From: Cellulomonas sp. URHE0023
GTDB taxonomy: Bacteria; Actinomycetota; Actinomycetes; Actinomycetales; Cellulomonadaceae
Assembly (NCBI RefSeq): GCF_000688475.1
Contig: NZ_JIAN01000008.1
Coordinates: forward strand, 62,001 to 126,000
Direction of reading: 5' to 3'
DNA length: 64,000 nucleotides
The notes under the pieces were generated by a model. The model ran no database searches. It was not told the DNA's origin and worked only from the letters and a program-made list of their open reading frames with translations. Positions 45,354 through 53,130 of this stretch are shown here, piece by piece. Made by a program: the position numbers and the translations under genes. Each line of letters opens with the position of its first letter. Within the stretch, counting starts at the first letter, position 1.

Positions 45354-45869
45354 TCACGACGCGTCGAACGGGGCGACGACCTCGCGGAGCAGAGCCGCGA
45401 GCCGTTCGCGGTCGCTCTCGTCCAGGTCGCCGAGCAGTCCACGCTCGACGTCGAGCAGGTCGGCGAACGCTGCGTCGACCCTCGCCAGGCCGGCGGGCGT
45501 GAGCTGCACGAGCACGCCGCGGCGGTCGTCCGGAGCCGGGAGCCGCTCCACGAGGCCGTGCTCGGCCAACCGGTCGATGCGGTTGGTCATGGTCCCGCTC
45601 GTGACGAGTGTCTGGGTCAGCAGAACGCCGGGCGACAGACGGTACGGGGACCCTGCGCGCCGCAGGGCCGACAGCACGTCGAACTCCCACGTCTCGAGGT
45701 CGTGTCGCGCGAACGCGGACCGTCGCGCAAGGTCCAGGTGCCTGGCCAGCCGGCTGACGCGTGAGAGCACCGTCAGCGGACGGACATCGAGGTCAGGTCG
45801 CTCGCGCTGCCAGGCGGCGACGATCCTGTCGACCTCGTCCCGCGCGCCGCTGCGATCCGAGGGAGCCAT
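45354..45869 (-). CDS. MarR-family transcriptional regulator
   Basis: 171 residues from ATG at 45869. Winged helix with dimer helices: LARHLDLARRSAFARHDLET, WEFDVLSALRRAGSPYRLSP, the recognition helix TSGTMTNRIDRLAEHGLVER, wing LPAPDDRRGVLVQLTPAGL with the conserved D-R pair, and a C-terminal dimerisation helix. It binds DNA as a dimer and usually responds to small aromatic ligands or oxidants. Its -10 box overlaps the stop codon of the upstream tetR gene, so the two lie head to tail with separate promoters. Target genes are unknown. Confidence 0.92.
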   Translation of the reverse strand: MAPSDRSGARDEVDRIVAAWQRERPDLDVRPLTVLSRVSRLARHLDLARRSAFARHDLETWEFDVLSALRRAGSPYRLSPGVLLTQTLVTSGTMTNRIDRLAEHGLVERLPAPDDRRGVLVQLTPAGLARVDAAFADLLDVERGLLGDLDESDRERLAALLREVVAPFDAS

Positions 45870-45875
45870 ACCGCG

Positions 45876-45881
45876 AGATTA
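45876..45881 (-). promoter_or_regulatory. -10 box for marR
   Basis: On the minus strand TAATCT is followed by six bases and the ATG at 45869. It overlaps the stop codon of the tetR gene (45879-45881). Confidence 0.6.
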
Positions 45882-46520
45882 CTCGACGTCGAGAGAAGTC
45901 AGGGTCGGGCGTCGCTCCAGGCCGGACAGGCCGTTCCACGCCAGGTTGACCAGGTGCGCGGCGACCTGGTCCTTGCTGGGTCGGCGTGCGTCGAGCCACC
46001 ACTGCCCGGTGAGCGCGACCATGCCGACGAGCATCTGCGCGTACATCGGGGCGGTCTTGGGATCCTGCCCCTGCTGCTTGAACTGGTCCGCGAGCAGGTG
46101 CTCCACCTGGGTGGCCACGTCGCCGATCAGGCTGGAGAACGTGCCCGTCGCCTGGGCGACGGGGGAGTCACGCACGAGGATCCGGAACCCGTCCTCGGAG
46201 GTCTCGATGTACCCCAGCAGTGCGAGGGTGGTGCGCTCGACCAGAGCCTTCGGGTGCCCGCCCTCCTCGAGGGGTGCGCTGAGAGCGCGGGTCAGGGCCT
46301 GGATCTCCCGGTCGACGACGACCGCGTAGACACCCTCCTTGCCGCCGAAGTGCTCGTAGACGACGGGCTTGGAGACCTCTGCGCGTGCCGCGATCTCCTC
46401 GACGCTCGTGCCGTCGAAGCCCTTCTCGGCGAACAGACGGCGCGAGACGTCGAGCAGCTGCGCTCGGCGCTGCGTCCCGGTCATCCGGGTCCGGGCTGCG
46501 CGCTTGGGGTCGGTGGCCAC
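45879..46520 (-). CDS. TetR-family transcriptional regulator
   Basis: 213 residues from GTG at 46520, chosen because CATGAT lies six bases upstream as a leaderless -10 box. The helix-turn-helix is at about 14-60: [51 protein letters not shown]. The ligand domain is helical and unassigned. It corresponds in position to the tetR gene next to glmU in mycobacteria (Rv1019 region), divergent from tRNA-Gln and glmU. Confidence 0.92.
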   Translation of the reverse strand: MATDPKRAARTRMTGTQRRAQLLDVSRRLFAEKGFDGTSVEEIAARAEVSKPVVYEHFGGKEGVYAVVVDREIQALTRALSAPLEEGGHPKALVERTTLALLGYIETSEDGFRILVRDSPVAQATGTFSSLIGDVATQVEHLLADQFKQQGQDPKTAPMYAQMLVGMVALTGQWWLDARRPSKDQVAAHLVNLAWNGLSGLERRPTLTSLDVE

Positions 46521-46526
46521 GCGCCC

Positions 46527-46532
46527 ATCATG
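46527..46532 (-). promoter_or_regulatory. -10 box for tetR
   Basis: On the minus strand CATGAT is followed by six bases and the GTG at 46520. Confidence 0.45.
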
Positions 46533-46610
46533 CCGGGTGGCGGCCGCGCACCCCGTGCAGAACCAGGGCGCGGTCCCTGGCAGACTTGCGCTGGCGGCTC
46601 GGACCGCCGG

Positions 46611-46682
46611 TCCGCCCTGGTGTAACGGCAGCACGCCGGCCTTTGGAGCCGTGCAGTCCAGGTTCGAATCCTGGGGGCGGAG
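46611..46682 (+). tRNA. tRNA-Gln (anticodon TTG)
   Basis: Acceptor TCCGCCC pairs with GGGCGGA; anticodon loop CTTTGGA gives anticodon TTG, reading CAA/CAG; T-arm CCAGG-TTCGAAT-CCTGG is perfect; discriminator G at 46682. CCA is not encoded. One base pair at the top of the anticodon stem is mismatched in my fold, so a covariance-model scan should confirm it. Confidence 0.9.
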
Positions 46683-46772
46683 CCCGCTCGATCTCTCAGG
46701 GGAGGCGACGAAGGCTCGGGCCCGCAGGGGCCGGCTCGTCGTGCACCGGCAAAGACCGCCTCCGGGCGACGG

Positions 46773-46778
46773 TAGAGT
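46773..46778 (+). promoter_or_regulatory. -10 box for glmU
   Basis: TAGAGT, about 62 bases before the GTG at 46841, giving a leader of roughly 55 bases that contains GAGGAG (46826-46831). Confidence 0.5.
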
Positions 46779-46840
46779 TGCGGCTGCGCACGAGATCCGC
46801 CGCCCGACCTCCCGGGCAGATCCGCGAGGAGCCCTCCCAG

Positions 46841-48454
46841 GTGACGTTCCCCCGCCCAGCCGCCGTCGTCGTCCTCGCAGCAGGTGAAGGAACGCGGATG
46901 CGCTCGGCGACACCCAAGGTCCTGCACACCCTCGCCGGCCGCAGCATGCTCGGCCACGCGCTCGCCACGGCTCGCGCACTCGACCCGGGCCGCGTGCTCG
47001 TCGTCGTCCGGCACGAGCGCGAGCTGGTCGCGGCGCACGTCGCCGACGTCGACCCGCAGGCGCTCCTGGCCGACCAGGACGAGATCCCCGGCACGGGCCG
47101 CGCCGTCCAGGTCGCGATGAGCGCCCTCGACGCCGCGGCGCAGGCCGCAGCAGCCGGCGACCAGCAGATCGGGTCGGCTACGTACGCACAGGTCAGCGGT
47201 GCCGTCGTCGTGATCGCCGGAGACGTGCCCCTGCTCGACGCGGCCACGCTGCACGAGCTGCTCGAGGCGCACCACGCGGACGGGAACGCGGTCACGGTGC
47301 TCACCACCGAGGTCTCCGACCCGACGGGATACGGCCGGATCCTGCGCGAGCCCGGAACGGGTGACGTGCTGGGCATCGTCGAGGAGAAGGACGCCGACGA
47401 GAGCCAGCGCGCGATCGCCGAGATCAACTCCTCCATCTACGTGTTCGACGCAGGGGTCCTGCGCGGCGCGCTCGGTCGGCTGGGCCGCGACAACGCGCAG
47501 GGCGAGGTCTACCTGACCGACGTGCTCGCGATCGCGCGGACCGACGGCGGCCACGTGCGCGCGCTGCGCACCGACGACCCTGTGCTCGTCGAGGGCGTCA
47601 ACGACCGCGTGCAGCTCGCGGTCCTGCGTGCCGAGATGAACCGGCGGATCCTCGAGGACTGGATGCGCGACGGCGTGACCGTCATCGACCCGGCGACCAC
47701 CTGGGTGGACGTCGACGTCGAGCTCGAGCGGGACGTGACGCTCCTGCCCGGCACGCAGCTGCACGGCGCGACGGTCGTCCGCGAGGGCGCCACGGTCGGC
47801 CCCGACTCGACGCTGACCGACGTCGAGGTCGGTGCCCGCGCCACGGTCGTGCGCACGCACGGGAACCTGGCGGTCATCGGCGCGGGAGCCAGCGTCGGCC
47901 CGTTCGCCTACCTGCGCCCCGGCACCGTGCTCGGCGACGACGGCAAGATCGGCACCTTCGTCGAGACGAAGAACGCGCAGATCGGCACCGGCTCCAAGGT
48001 CCCGCACCTCTCTTATGTGGGTGACGCGACGATCGGCGAGCACACGAACATCGGCGCGGCCTCGGTCACGGTCAACTACGACGGTGTGAACAAGCACCGC
48101 ACGACGATCGGCTCCTACGCCCGCACGGGCGCCGACAACATGTTCGTCGCCCCGGTCACCATCGGGGACGGCGCCTACACGGGCGCCGGCAGCGTCATCC
48201 GACGGGACGTGCCCTCGGGTGCGCTCGGCGTGAGCGCCGGCCCGCAGCGCAACATCGAGGGCTGGGTCGCGCGCTCACGTGCCGGTACGCCTGCTGCCGC
48301 GGCGGTCAAGCGCCCGGCGGAGCGGGACGACCTCTCACCGCAGGCGCGCGCCGAGCTCGGGCGTGCCGCGTCAGCCGCGGAGTCGGCGTCGCCGACACCC
48401 CCGCCCGCCGTGCCCTCTGCTTCGCCCACCGACACGAAGGACTCCGCACGATGA
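46841..48454 (+). CDS. glmU: bifunctional GlcNAc-1-phosphate uridylyltransferase / glucosamine-1-phosphate acetyltransferase
   Basis: 537 residues, GTG start after GAGGAG. The N-terminal pyrophosphorylase shows [20 protein letters not shown] (10-29), GTGRAVQ and [10 protein letters not shown]; the C-terminal left-handed beta-helix carries hexapeptide repeats with [22 protein letters not shown] and [11 protein letters not shown]. It acetylates GlcN-1-P and uridylates GlcNAc-1-P to give UDP-GlcNAc for peptidoglycan. The last 70 residues are a Pro/Ala/Ser-rich extension absent from E. coli GlmU. Its stop overlaps the prs start in ATGA. Confidence 0.97.
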   Translation: MTFPRPAAVVVLAAGEGTRMRSATPKVLHTLAGRSMLGHALATARALDPGRVLVVVRHERELVAAHVADVDPQALLADQDEIPGTGRAVQVAMSALDAAAQAAAAGDQQIGSATYAQVSGAVVVIAGDVPLLDAATLHELLEAHHADGNAVTVLTTEVSDPTGYGRILREPGTGDVLGIVEEKDADESQRAIAEINSSIYVFDAGVLRGALGRLGRDNAQGEVYLTDVLAIARTDGGHVRALRTDDPVLVEGVNDRVQLAVLRAEMNRRILEDWMRDGVTVIDPATTWVDVDVELERDVTLLPGTQLHGATVVREGATVGPDSTLTDVEVGARATVVRTHGNLAVIGAGASVGPFAYLRPGTVLGDDGKIGTFVETKNAQIGTGSKVPHLSYVGDATIGEHTNIGAASVTVNYDGVNKHRTTIGSYARTGADNMFVAPVTIGDGAYTGAGSVIRRDVPSGALGVSAGPQRNIEGWVARSRAGTPAAAAVKRPAERDDLSPQARAELGRAASAAESASPTPPPAVPSASPTDTKDSAR

Positions 48455-49434
48455 CCGGGATCGTCTCCACGGACGGCGAGAAGCGCCTGGTCCTCCTCTC
48501 CGGACGCGCGCACACCGACCTGGCGAACAGCGTTGCCACGCACCTGGGCATCGAGCTGCTGCCGACCACCGCGTACGAGTTCGCGAACGGCGAGATCTAC
48601 ACGCGCTTCGGGGAGTCGGTGCGCGGTGCGGACACGTTCGTCCTGCAGTCCCACGCGTCGCCGATCAACACCTGGATCATGGAGCAGCTGCTCATGGTCG
48701 ACGCCCTGAAGCGCGCGTCCGCGAAGACCATCACGGTCGTCGCACCGTTCTACGGGTACGCGCGCCAGGACAAGAAGCACCGCGGGCGCGAGCCCATCTC
48801 TGCGCGACTCATGGCCGACCTGTTCAAGACGGCAGGCGCCGACCGCCTCATGAGCGTCGACCTGCACGCCGCGCAGATCCAGGGCTTCTTCGACGGACCG
48901 GTGGACCACCTGTGGGCCATGCCGATCCTGACCGACTACGTGCGCAGCCGCGTCGACACGTCCAACGTCACGGTGGTCTCGCCGGACGCCGGTCGCATCC
49001 GCGTCGCCGAGCAGTGGGCCGCGAAGCTGGGCGGCGGTCCGCTGGCGTTCGTGCACAAGACGCGCGACATCCGCAGCCCGAACAAGACGGTCGCCAACCG
49101 CGTGGTCGGTGACGTCGAGGGCCGCAGCTGCGTGCTCGTCGACGACCTCATCGACACCGCCGGCACGATCGCCGGCGCCGTTCGGGTGATCCTGGAGGCC
49201 GGTGCCAAGGACGTGATCGTGGCCGCGACGCACGGCGTGCTGTCCGACCCGGCCGCCGAGCGTCTGCAGGGCTGCGGCGCACGCGAGGTCGTCATCACCG
49301 ACACCCTCCCGATCGCCGACGAGCGCCGCTTCCCCAAGCTGACCGTGCTGTCGATCGCCCCGCTGATCGCGCGCGCCATCCGTGAGGTGTTCGACGACGG
49401 CTCGGTCACGTCGCTCTTCGACGGGCAGGCCTGA
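48451..49434 (+). CDS. prs: ribose-phosphate pyrophosphokinase
   Basis: 327 residues; ATG overlaps the glmU stop by four bases. [30 protein letters not shown] (the catalytic flexible loop region), [16 protein letters not shown] and the PRPP loop [18 protein letters not shown] identify class I Prs. It makes PRPP from ribose-5-phosphate and ATP for nucleotides, His and Trp. The glmU-prs-rplY-pth order is conserved in actinobacteria. Confidence 0.97.
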   Translation: MTGIVSTDGEKRLVLLSGRAHTDLANSVATHLGIELLPTTAYEFANGEIYTRFGESVRGADTFVLQSHASPINTWIMEQLLMVDALKRASAKTITVVAPFYGYARQDKKHRGREPISARLMADLFKTAGADRLMSVDLHAAQIQGFFDGPVDHLWAMPILTDYVRSRVDTSNVTVVSPDAGRIRVAEQWAAKLGGGPLAFVHKTRDIRSPNKTVANRVVGDVEGRSCVLVDDLIDTAGTIAGAVRVILEAGAKDVIVAATHGVLSDPAAERLQGCGAREVVITDTLPIADERRFPKLTVLSIAPLIARAIREVFDDGSVTSLFDGQA

Positions 49435-49471
49435 CGCCTTCGTGGGGTTGGGAGCACCGACCTCGCTCGGG

Positions 49472-49477
49472 TAGACT
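49472..49477 (+). promoter_or_regulatory. -10 box for rplY
   Basis: TAGACT, 262 bases before the rplY start, implying a leader of about 255 bases. Confidence 0.5.
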
Positions 49478-49483
49478 CTTCAG

Positions 49484-49739
49484 GTTGCCTCGGCGAGGGA
49501 CGAAGGACGGTCGGCAGGATCGACGCTCAGTGGAGTCTCTGAGCGTCGCCCGCTCGAACGGCTCCTGAGCTCCGTGATCGACTGGGCGAGCCGCCTCCGC
49601 GTGCCCGTCCTGCGTCCCGCGTCGAGGCCACCACTTCTGTCGTCATCACTCTGTCGTCATCACGGCGGCCCGTCCCCGTGATCATCATTGTTCCGACTTC
49701 GTCCGCGACACTGCGCGGACGCCAACTCCCGGAGTCACC
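49484..49739 (+). promoter_or_regulatory. structured leader of rplY (L25)
   Basis: Holds a perfect hairpin CGACGCTCAG/CTGAGCGTCG (49521-49548, 8-base loop TGGAGTCT) and a tandem 14-bp direct repeat CTGTCGTCATCACT (49637-49650 and 49651-49663, last base missing). Ribosomal-protein leaders often bind the protein they encode; L25 binds 5S rRNA. No gene is seen in this 305-base gap. Confidence 0.5.
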
Positions 49740-50363
49740 GTGTCTGAGATCAAGCTCGTCGCCACCACCCGTTCCGAGTTCGGCAAGGGCGCCGCGCGCC
49801 GCCTGCGCCGTGCGGACCAGGTCCCCGCGGTCCTGTACGGCCACGGCTCCGACCCGCTGCACGTGTCGCTCCCGGGCCACGAGACGATGCTCGCCGTCAA
49901 GCACGCCAACGCGCTGTTCGCGATCGAGCTCGAGGGCAACACCACGCTGGCGATCACCAAGGACGTCCAGCGCGACGTCGTCAAGAACACCATCGAGCAC
50001 GTCGACCTGCTCATCGTGAAGCGCGGCGAGAAGGTCGCCGTCGACATCCCCGTCACGGTCGTCGGCGAGTCGTACCCCGGCACGATCCACGTCGTCGAGA
50101 CGCAGACGCTGTCCCTCGAGGCCGACGCGACGGCCCTGCCGAGCGAGGTCCAGGTCTCGATCGAGGGCCTGACCGGCGGTTCGTCCGTCACGGCGGGGGA
50201 GATCGCGCTGCCCGAGGGCACCACGCTGCTCTCGGACCCCGACCTGACCGTCGTCGCGATCAGCGTCCCGCACGCGTCGGCCGACGACCTGGCCGCCGAG
50301 GCTGCCGCGTCCGAGATCGCCGCGTCGCAGTCGGCCGCTTCGGCCGCCGCCGCCGAGGCCTGA
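49740..50363 (+). CDS. rplY: 50S ribosomal protein L25 (general stress protein Ctc type)
   Basis: 207 residues, GTG start with GGAG six bases upstream. The 5S rRNA-binding L25 domain occupies 1-95: EIKLVATTRSEFGKGAARRL, RRADQVPAVLYGHGSDPLHV, DVQRDVVKNTIEHVDLL. The C-terminal TL5/Ctc domain follows (VAVDIPVTVVGESYPG, LPSEVQVSIEGLTGGSSVTA) and ends in an Ala-rich tail. The long form is typical of Gram-positive bacteria. It binds 5S rRNA in the central protuberance. Followed by a strong terminator before pth. Confidence 0.96.
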   Translation: MSEIKLVATTRSEFGKGAARRLRRADQVPAVLYGHGSDPLHVSLPGHETMLAVKHANALFAIELEGNTTLAITKDVQRDVVKNTIEHVDLLIVKRGEKVAVDIPVTVVGESYPGTIHVVETQTLSLEADATALPSEVQVSIEGLTGGSSVTAGEIALPEGTTLLSDPDLTVVAISVPHASADDLAAEAAASEIAASQSAASAAAAEA

Positions 50364-50379
50364 GCCTCTCTGCCGCGTT

Positions 50380-50414
50380 CGTGACGCCCGGTACCGTTCC
50401 TGACGGTGCCGGGC
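50380..50414 (+). terminator. terminator after rplY
   Basis: GACGCCCGGTACCG (50380-50393) pairs with CGGTGCCGGGCGTC (50401-50414), 14 base pairs with one T-G wobble and a 7-base loop, 17 bases after the rplY stop. Confidence 0.8.
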
Positions 50415-50450
50415 GTCGTGCGTGCCGACCACGTGCCCGAAGGAGGCGAC

Positions 50451-51056
50451 ATGACCGACGGACCCTGGCTCGTCGTCGGCCTCGGCAACCCGGGCGCGAA
50501 GTACGCAGGAAACCGCCACAACGTGGGCCAGATGGTCTTGGACGAGCTCGCGAAGCGCACGGGCGGCACCTTCGGGTCCACAGGCGGCCGCGCGCAGGCC
50601 GTCGTCGCTGAGGGGCGCATGGGCGTCCTCCCGGGCGGCGCGCCGGGTCCGAGGCTCCTGCTGGCCAAGCCGACGACCTATATGAACGTGTCGGGCGGTC
50701 CGGTGTCGGCGCTCGGGCAGTACTACGGCGTCCCCGTCGAGCGGACGATCCTGGTGCACGACGAGCTCGACATCCCGTTCGCCGACGTCCGCCTCAAGCG
50801 CGGCGGCGGAGAGGGCGGGCACAACGGCCTGCGCGACACCACGAAGGCGCTGGGAACCAAGGACTACGTCCGCGTCCGCGTGGGCGTCGGCCGGCCGCCG
50901 GGCCGCATGGACCCCGCAGACTTCGTGCTGCGCGACTTCGCCAAGGCCGAGCTCAAAGAGCTCCCGTGGCTGCTGGACCGTGCCGCCGACGCGGTCGAGG
51001 CGGTCGTCGTCGACGGTCTCGACGCGGCGCAGCTGCGTTTCCACACCAAGGGCTGA
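50451..51056 (+). CDS. pth: peptidyl-tRNA hydrolase
   Basis: 201 residues, ATG at 50451 with AGGAGG four bases upstream. [20 protein letters not shown] (7-26) includes the catalytic His of the family, [13 protein letters not shown] and [20 protein letters not shown] complete the signatures. It releases peptides from prematurely dropped peptidyl-tRNA. It follows rplY, as in mycobacteria, though a terminator separates them, so it may have its own promoter or depend on read-through. Confidence 0.97.
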   Translation: MTDGPWLVVGLGNPGAKYAGNRHNVGQMVLDELAKRTGGTFGSTGGRAQAVVAEGRMGVLPGGAPGPRLLLAKPTTYMNVSGGPVSALGQYYGVPVERTILVHDELDIPFADVRLKRGGGEGGHNGLRDTTKALGTKDYVRVRVGVGRPPGRMDPADFVLRDFAKAELKELPWLLDRAADAVEAVVVDGLDAAQLRFHTKG

Positions 51057-51065
51057 CCTCGCCCG

Positions 51066-51121
51066 TTCACCCGCCGGTCACTCAGACGTGGGTGAAACGG
51101 CCCGTAAAGGGGTGAAATCGG
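51066..51121. promoter_or_regulatory. three GGGTGAA motifs upstream of the glycan-initiation gene
   Basis: TTCACCC (51066-51072, inverted), GGGTGAAACGG (51090-51100) and GGGTGAAATCGG (51110-51121); the two direct copies are 20 bases apart, two helical turns. A similar GGGTGAATATCG stands before the glycosyltransferase gene at 59829. Confidence 0.45.
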
Positions 51122-51153
51122 ACACAAGGTACTGATGGGTACAGACCGGGACC

Positions 51154-51159
51154 TATAAC
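51154..51159 (+). promoter_or_regulatory. -10 box for the glycan-initiation gene
   Basis: TATAAC, 41 bases before the ATG at 51201; no good -35 box. TAACCT within it lies 45 bases after GGTGAA. Confidence 0.5.
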
Positions 51160-51200
51160 CTTCGGGAAGTCCCAGACCCGTCTGACCTTCCGGAGGAACC

Positions 51201-52730
51201 ATGACTCTGACTGCCGATCGCGGCGTCGAGTCGTCCGGAGACGCCTACGACCGTCGCGCGGACGCAGTCGAGCCACGTCGTTCCTGGGCCTCGCGCCAGC
51301 CGTTCGTCCGTCGACGGACTCCGCTGAACGCCGACCCGACGCTTCGGGCGCTGGCCTGGCGTTCGGTCGGGCACCGGTACGCCGAGACGAACGCGGCGAT
51401 CGACACCGCCGTGGCTCTGGGTGTCGGCATGGCGATCCTGACCCCCTCGTTCTCTGTCGTCCCGGCCCTCGCCCTGTCGCTGGCCGGTGCGGCTGCGTTC
51501 GTCGGTGGCATCGCGGCGTCCCAGGGGTACCGCCAGGAGATCCTCGGTGACGGCCCGCGTGAGTTCCAGGCCGTCCTGCGCTCCGCGGCGCTCATGGCCG
51601 GACTGCTCATGGCCATGGGCTTCCTGCTGGAGATCGCCGTGCCCCGGCTGCTCGTGATCGTCGGCGTGCCCGTGGTCGCCGCCCTGGACTGCCTCGGTCG
51701 GCACGTGCACCGTCGTCGGCTGCACCACGGTCGCCGGGCGGGCGTGGCCATGATGAGCACGATCGTGCTCGGCGACGAGGAGTCGGCACGCAGCCTGATC
51801 GCTGACCTGAGCGTCGCGCCGCACCACGGCTACCGGGTGGACGGCGTGTGCCTGCCGTCGCTCGACGGCCCGGTCGCGCTCGACGGTGTCCCGGTCGTCG
51901 GTGGCACCGCCGACGTGGTCCAGGTGGTCGCGGACCGTGCCGCGGAGGTCGTCATCGTGACCGGCAGCACGCTCAGCGGGAGCGCGCTGCGCCGGCTGTC
52001 GTGGGCGCTCGGTCGCGCCGGGGCCCAGCTGGTCGTCGCGCCCGACATCATCGAGGTGGCAGGTCCGCGGCTGACGGTACGACCGACCGCCGGCCTGTCG
52101 CTGCTCGAGGTCGAGGTCGACTCACCGCGTCGCCGGCTGGTCGCCAAGTCGGTCATCGACGTCACGATCGCCAGCATGGGGCTGGTGTTCGTCCTGCCGT
52201 TCCTGGGCCTCGCTGCGCTGGCGATTCGGCTGACGTCGCGCGGTCCCGCGTTCTTCCGTCAGACCCGGATCGGCGTCGACGGCGAGAAGTTCACCATGTT
52301 CAAGCTGCGCACCATGTACATGGACGCCGATGCTCGCCGGGACGCGCTGCTCGCCGACAGCGAGGGCGCCGGGCTCCTGTTCAAGATGCACAGCGACCCC
52401 CGGGTGACCGCGGTCGGCCGGATCCTGCGCAAGTACTCGCTCGACGAGCTGCCGCAGCTGTGGAACGTCGTGCGCGGCGACATGTCGCTCGTCGGTCCGC
52501 GCCCGCCGCTGGAGTCCGAGGTGCGCGAGTACGAGGACGAGGTGCACCGGCGTCTGCGCGTCAAGCCGGGCCTGACGGGCCTGTGGCAGGTCAGCGGCCG
52601 TTCCGACCTCGACTGGGACGAGTCGGTCCGCCTGGACCTGCGCTACGTCGACAACTGGTCCGTGACCATGGACCTCCTGATCCTCTGGAAGACCGGCCGA
52701 GCGGTCGTGACGGGCGCCGGCGCGTACTGA
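51201..52730 (+). CDS. polyisoprenyl-phosphate hexose-1-phosphate transferase (exopolysaccharide initiation)
   Basis: 509 residues, ATG after GGAGGA. Four membrane helices (about 65-85, 87-107, 128-146, 148-165) and a CoA-binding-like soluble domain (VSTIVLGDEESARSLI region, about 185-290) precede a fifth helix and the C-terminal catalytic domain: KSVIDVTIASMGLVFVLPF, SRGPAFFRQTRIGVDGEKF, FKLRTMYMDAD, LRKYSLDELPQLWNV and DMSLVGPRPPL. It transfers a sugar-1-phosphate from a UDP-sugar to undecaprenyl phosphate, the first step of exopolysaccharide assembly. First gene of the surface-glycan locus. Confidence 0.95.
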   Translation: MTLTADRGVESSGDAYDRRADAVEPRRSWASRQPFVRRRTPLNADPTLRALAWRSVGHRYAETNAAIDTAVALGVGMAILTPSFSVVPALALSLAGAAAFVGGIAASQGYRQEILGDGPREFQAVLRSAALMAGLLMAMGFLLEIAVPRLLVIVGVPVVAALDCLGRHVHRRRLHHGRRAGVAMMSTIVLGDEESARSLIADLSVAPHHGYRVDGVCLPSLDGPVALDGVPVVGGTADVVQVVADRAAEVVIVTGSTLSGSALRRLSWALGRAGAQLVVAPDIIEVAGPRLTVRPTAGLSLLEVEVDSPRRRLVAKSVIDVTIASMGLVFVLPFLGLAALAIRLTSRGPAFFRQTRIGVDGEKFTMFKLRTMYMDADARRDALLADSEGAGLLFKMHSDPRVTAVGRILRKYSLDELPQLWNVVRGDMSLVGPRPPLESEVREYEDEVHRRLRVKPGLTGLWQVSGRSDLDWDESVRLDLRYVDNWSVTMDLLILWKTGRAVVTGAGAY

Positions 52731-53130
52731 GGCCCGCTCGTCCTCGGACGTCGGCGCAAGCACCTCGTGGTGCCTGCGGATCGCTCAGCTCGACGTGCGC
52801 AGGGCGCCGTCGGACGTCTCCGTCCGTTCCCGGTCGCCGTAGCGCGCTGCGCGCCGAGGACGACAGTCCACGACCGTCTGCGCCGAGTGCCTTCGACCCG
52901 AGGGGCGACCTCCGGCTGTGCTCCCTGGCGCCAGCCCACGCACGGCGCGGCGGGAGACGGGCAGGGTGCGTGACCGCGCGGCCCAGCCGTCTCCTGGAGT
53001 GGTCGTTCCCGCCGGACGGGTCTGGGGCGCACGAGGGTGCCGGTCCCGAGCACCGCCGTCAGGCCGTCGCGCACCGAGGGCCGAGCGGTCTGCGTCAGAG
53101 GCTGCGGCGCGCCTTGCTCTGTCGGGCGGA
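52731..53130. other. 400-bp gap between convergent genes
   Basis: Holds a hairpin at 52755-52778 (CGCAAGCACC/GGTGCCTGCG, one mismatch, TCGT loop) that may end the initiation gene. No gene is supported: open frames here lack third-position bias or are shadows of the convergent acyltransferase gene. Confidence 0.5.

Noticed and set aside
51110..51165. GGGGTGAAAT ... TAACCT resembling the c-di-AMP (ydaO) riboswitch; also at 59689-59740
   Set aside because: The highly conserved GAACCCGTCAGC core before CTAACCTC and the upstream GGGGGACCC element are absent at both places. I report the motifs only as possible promoter elements.
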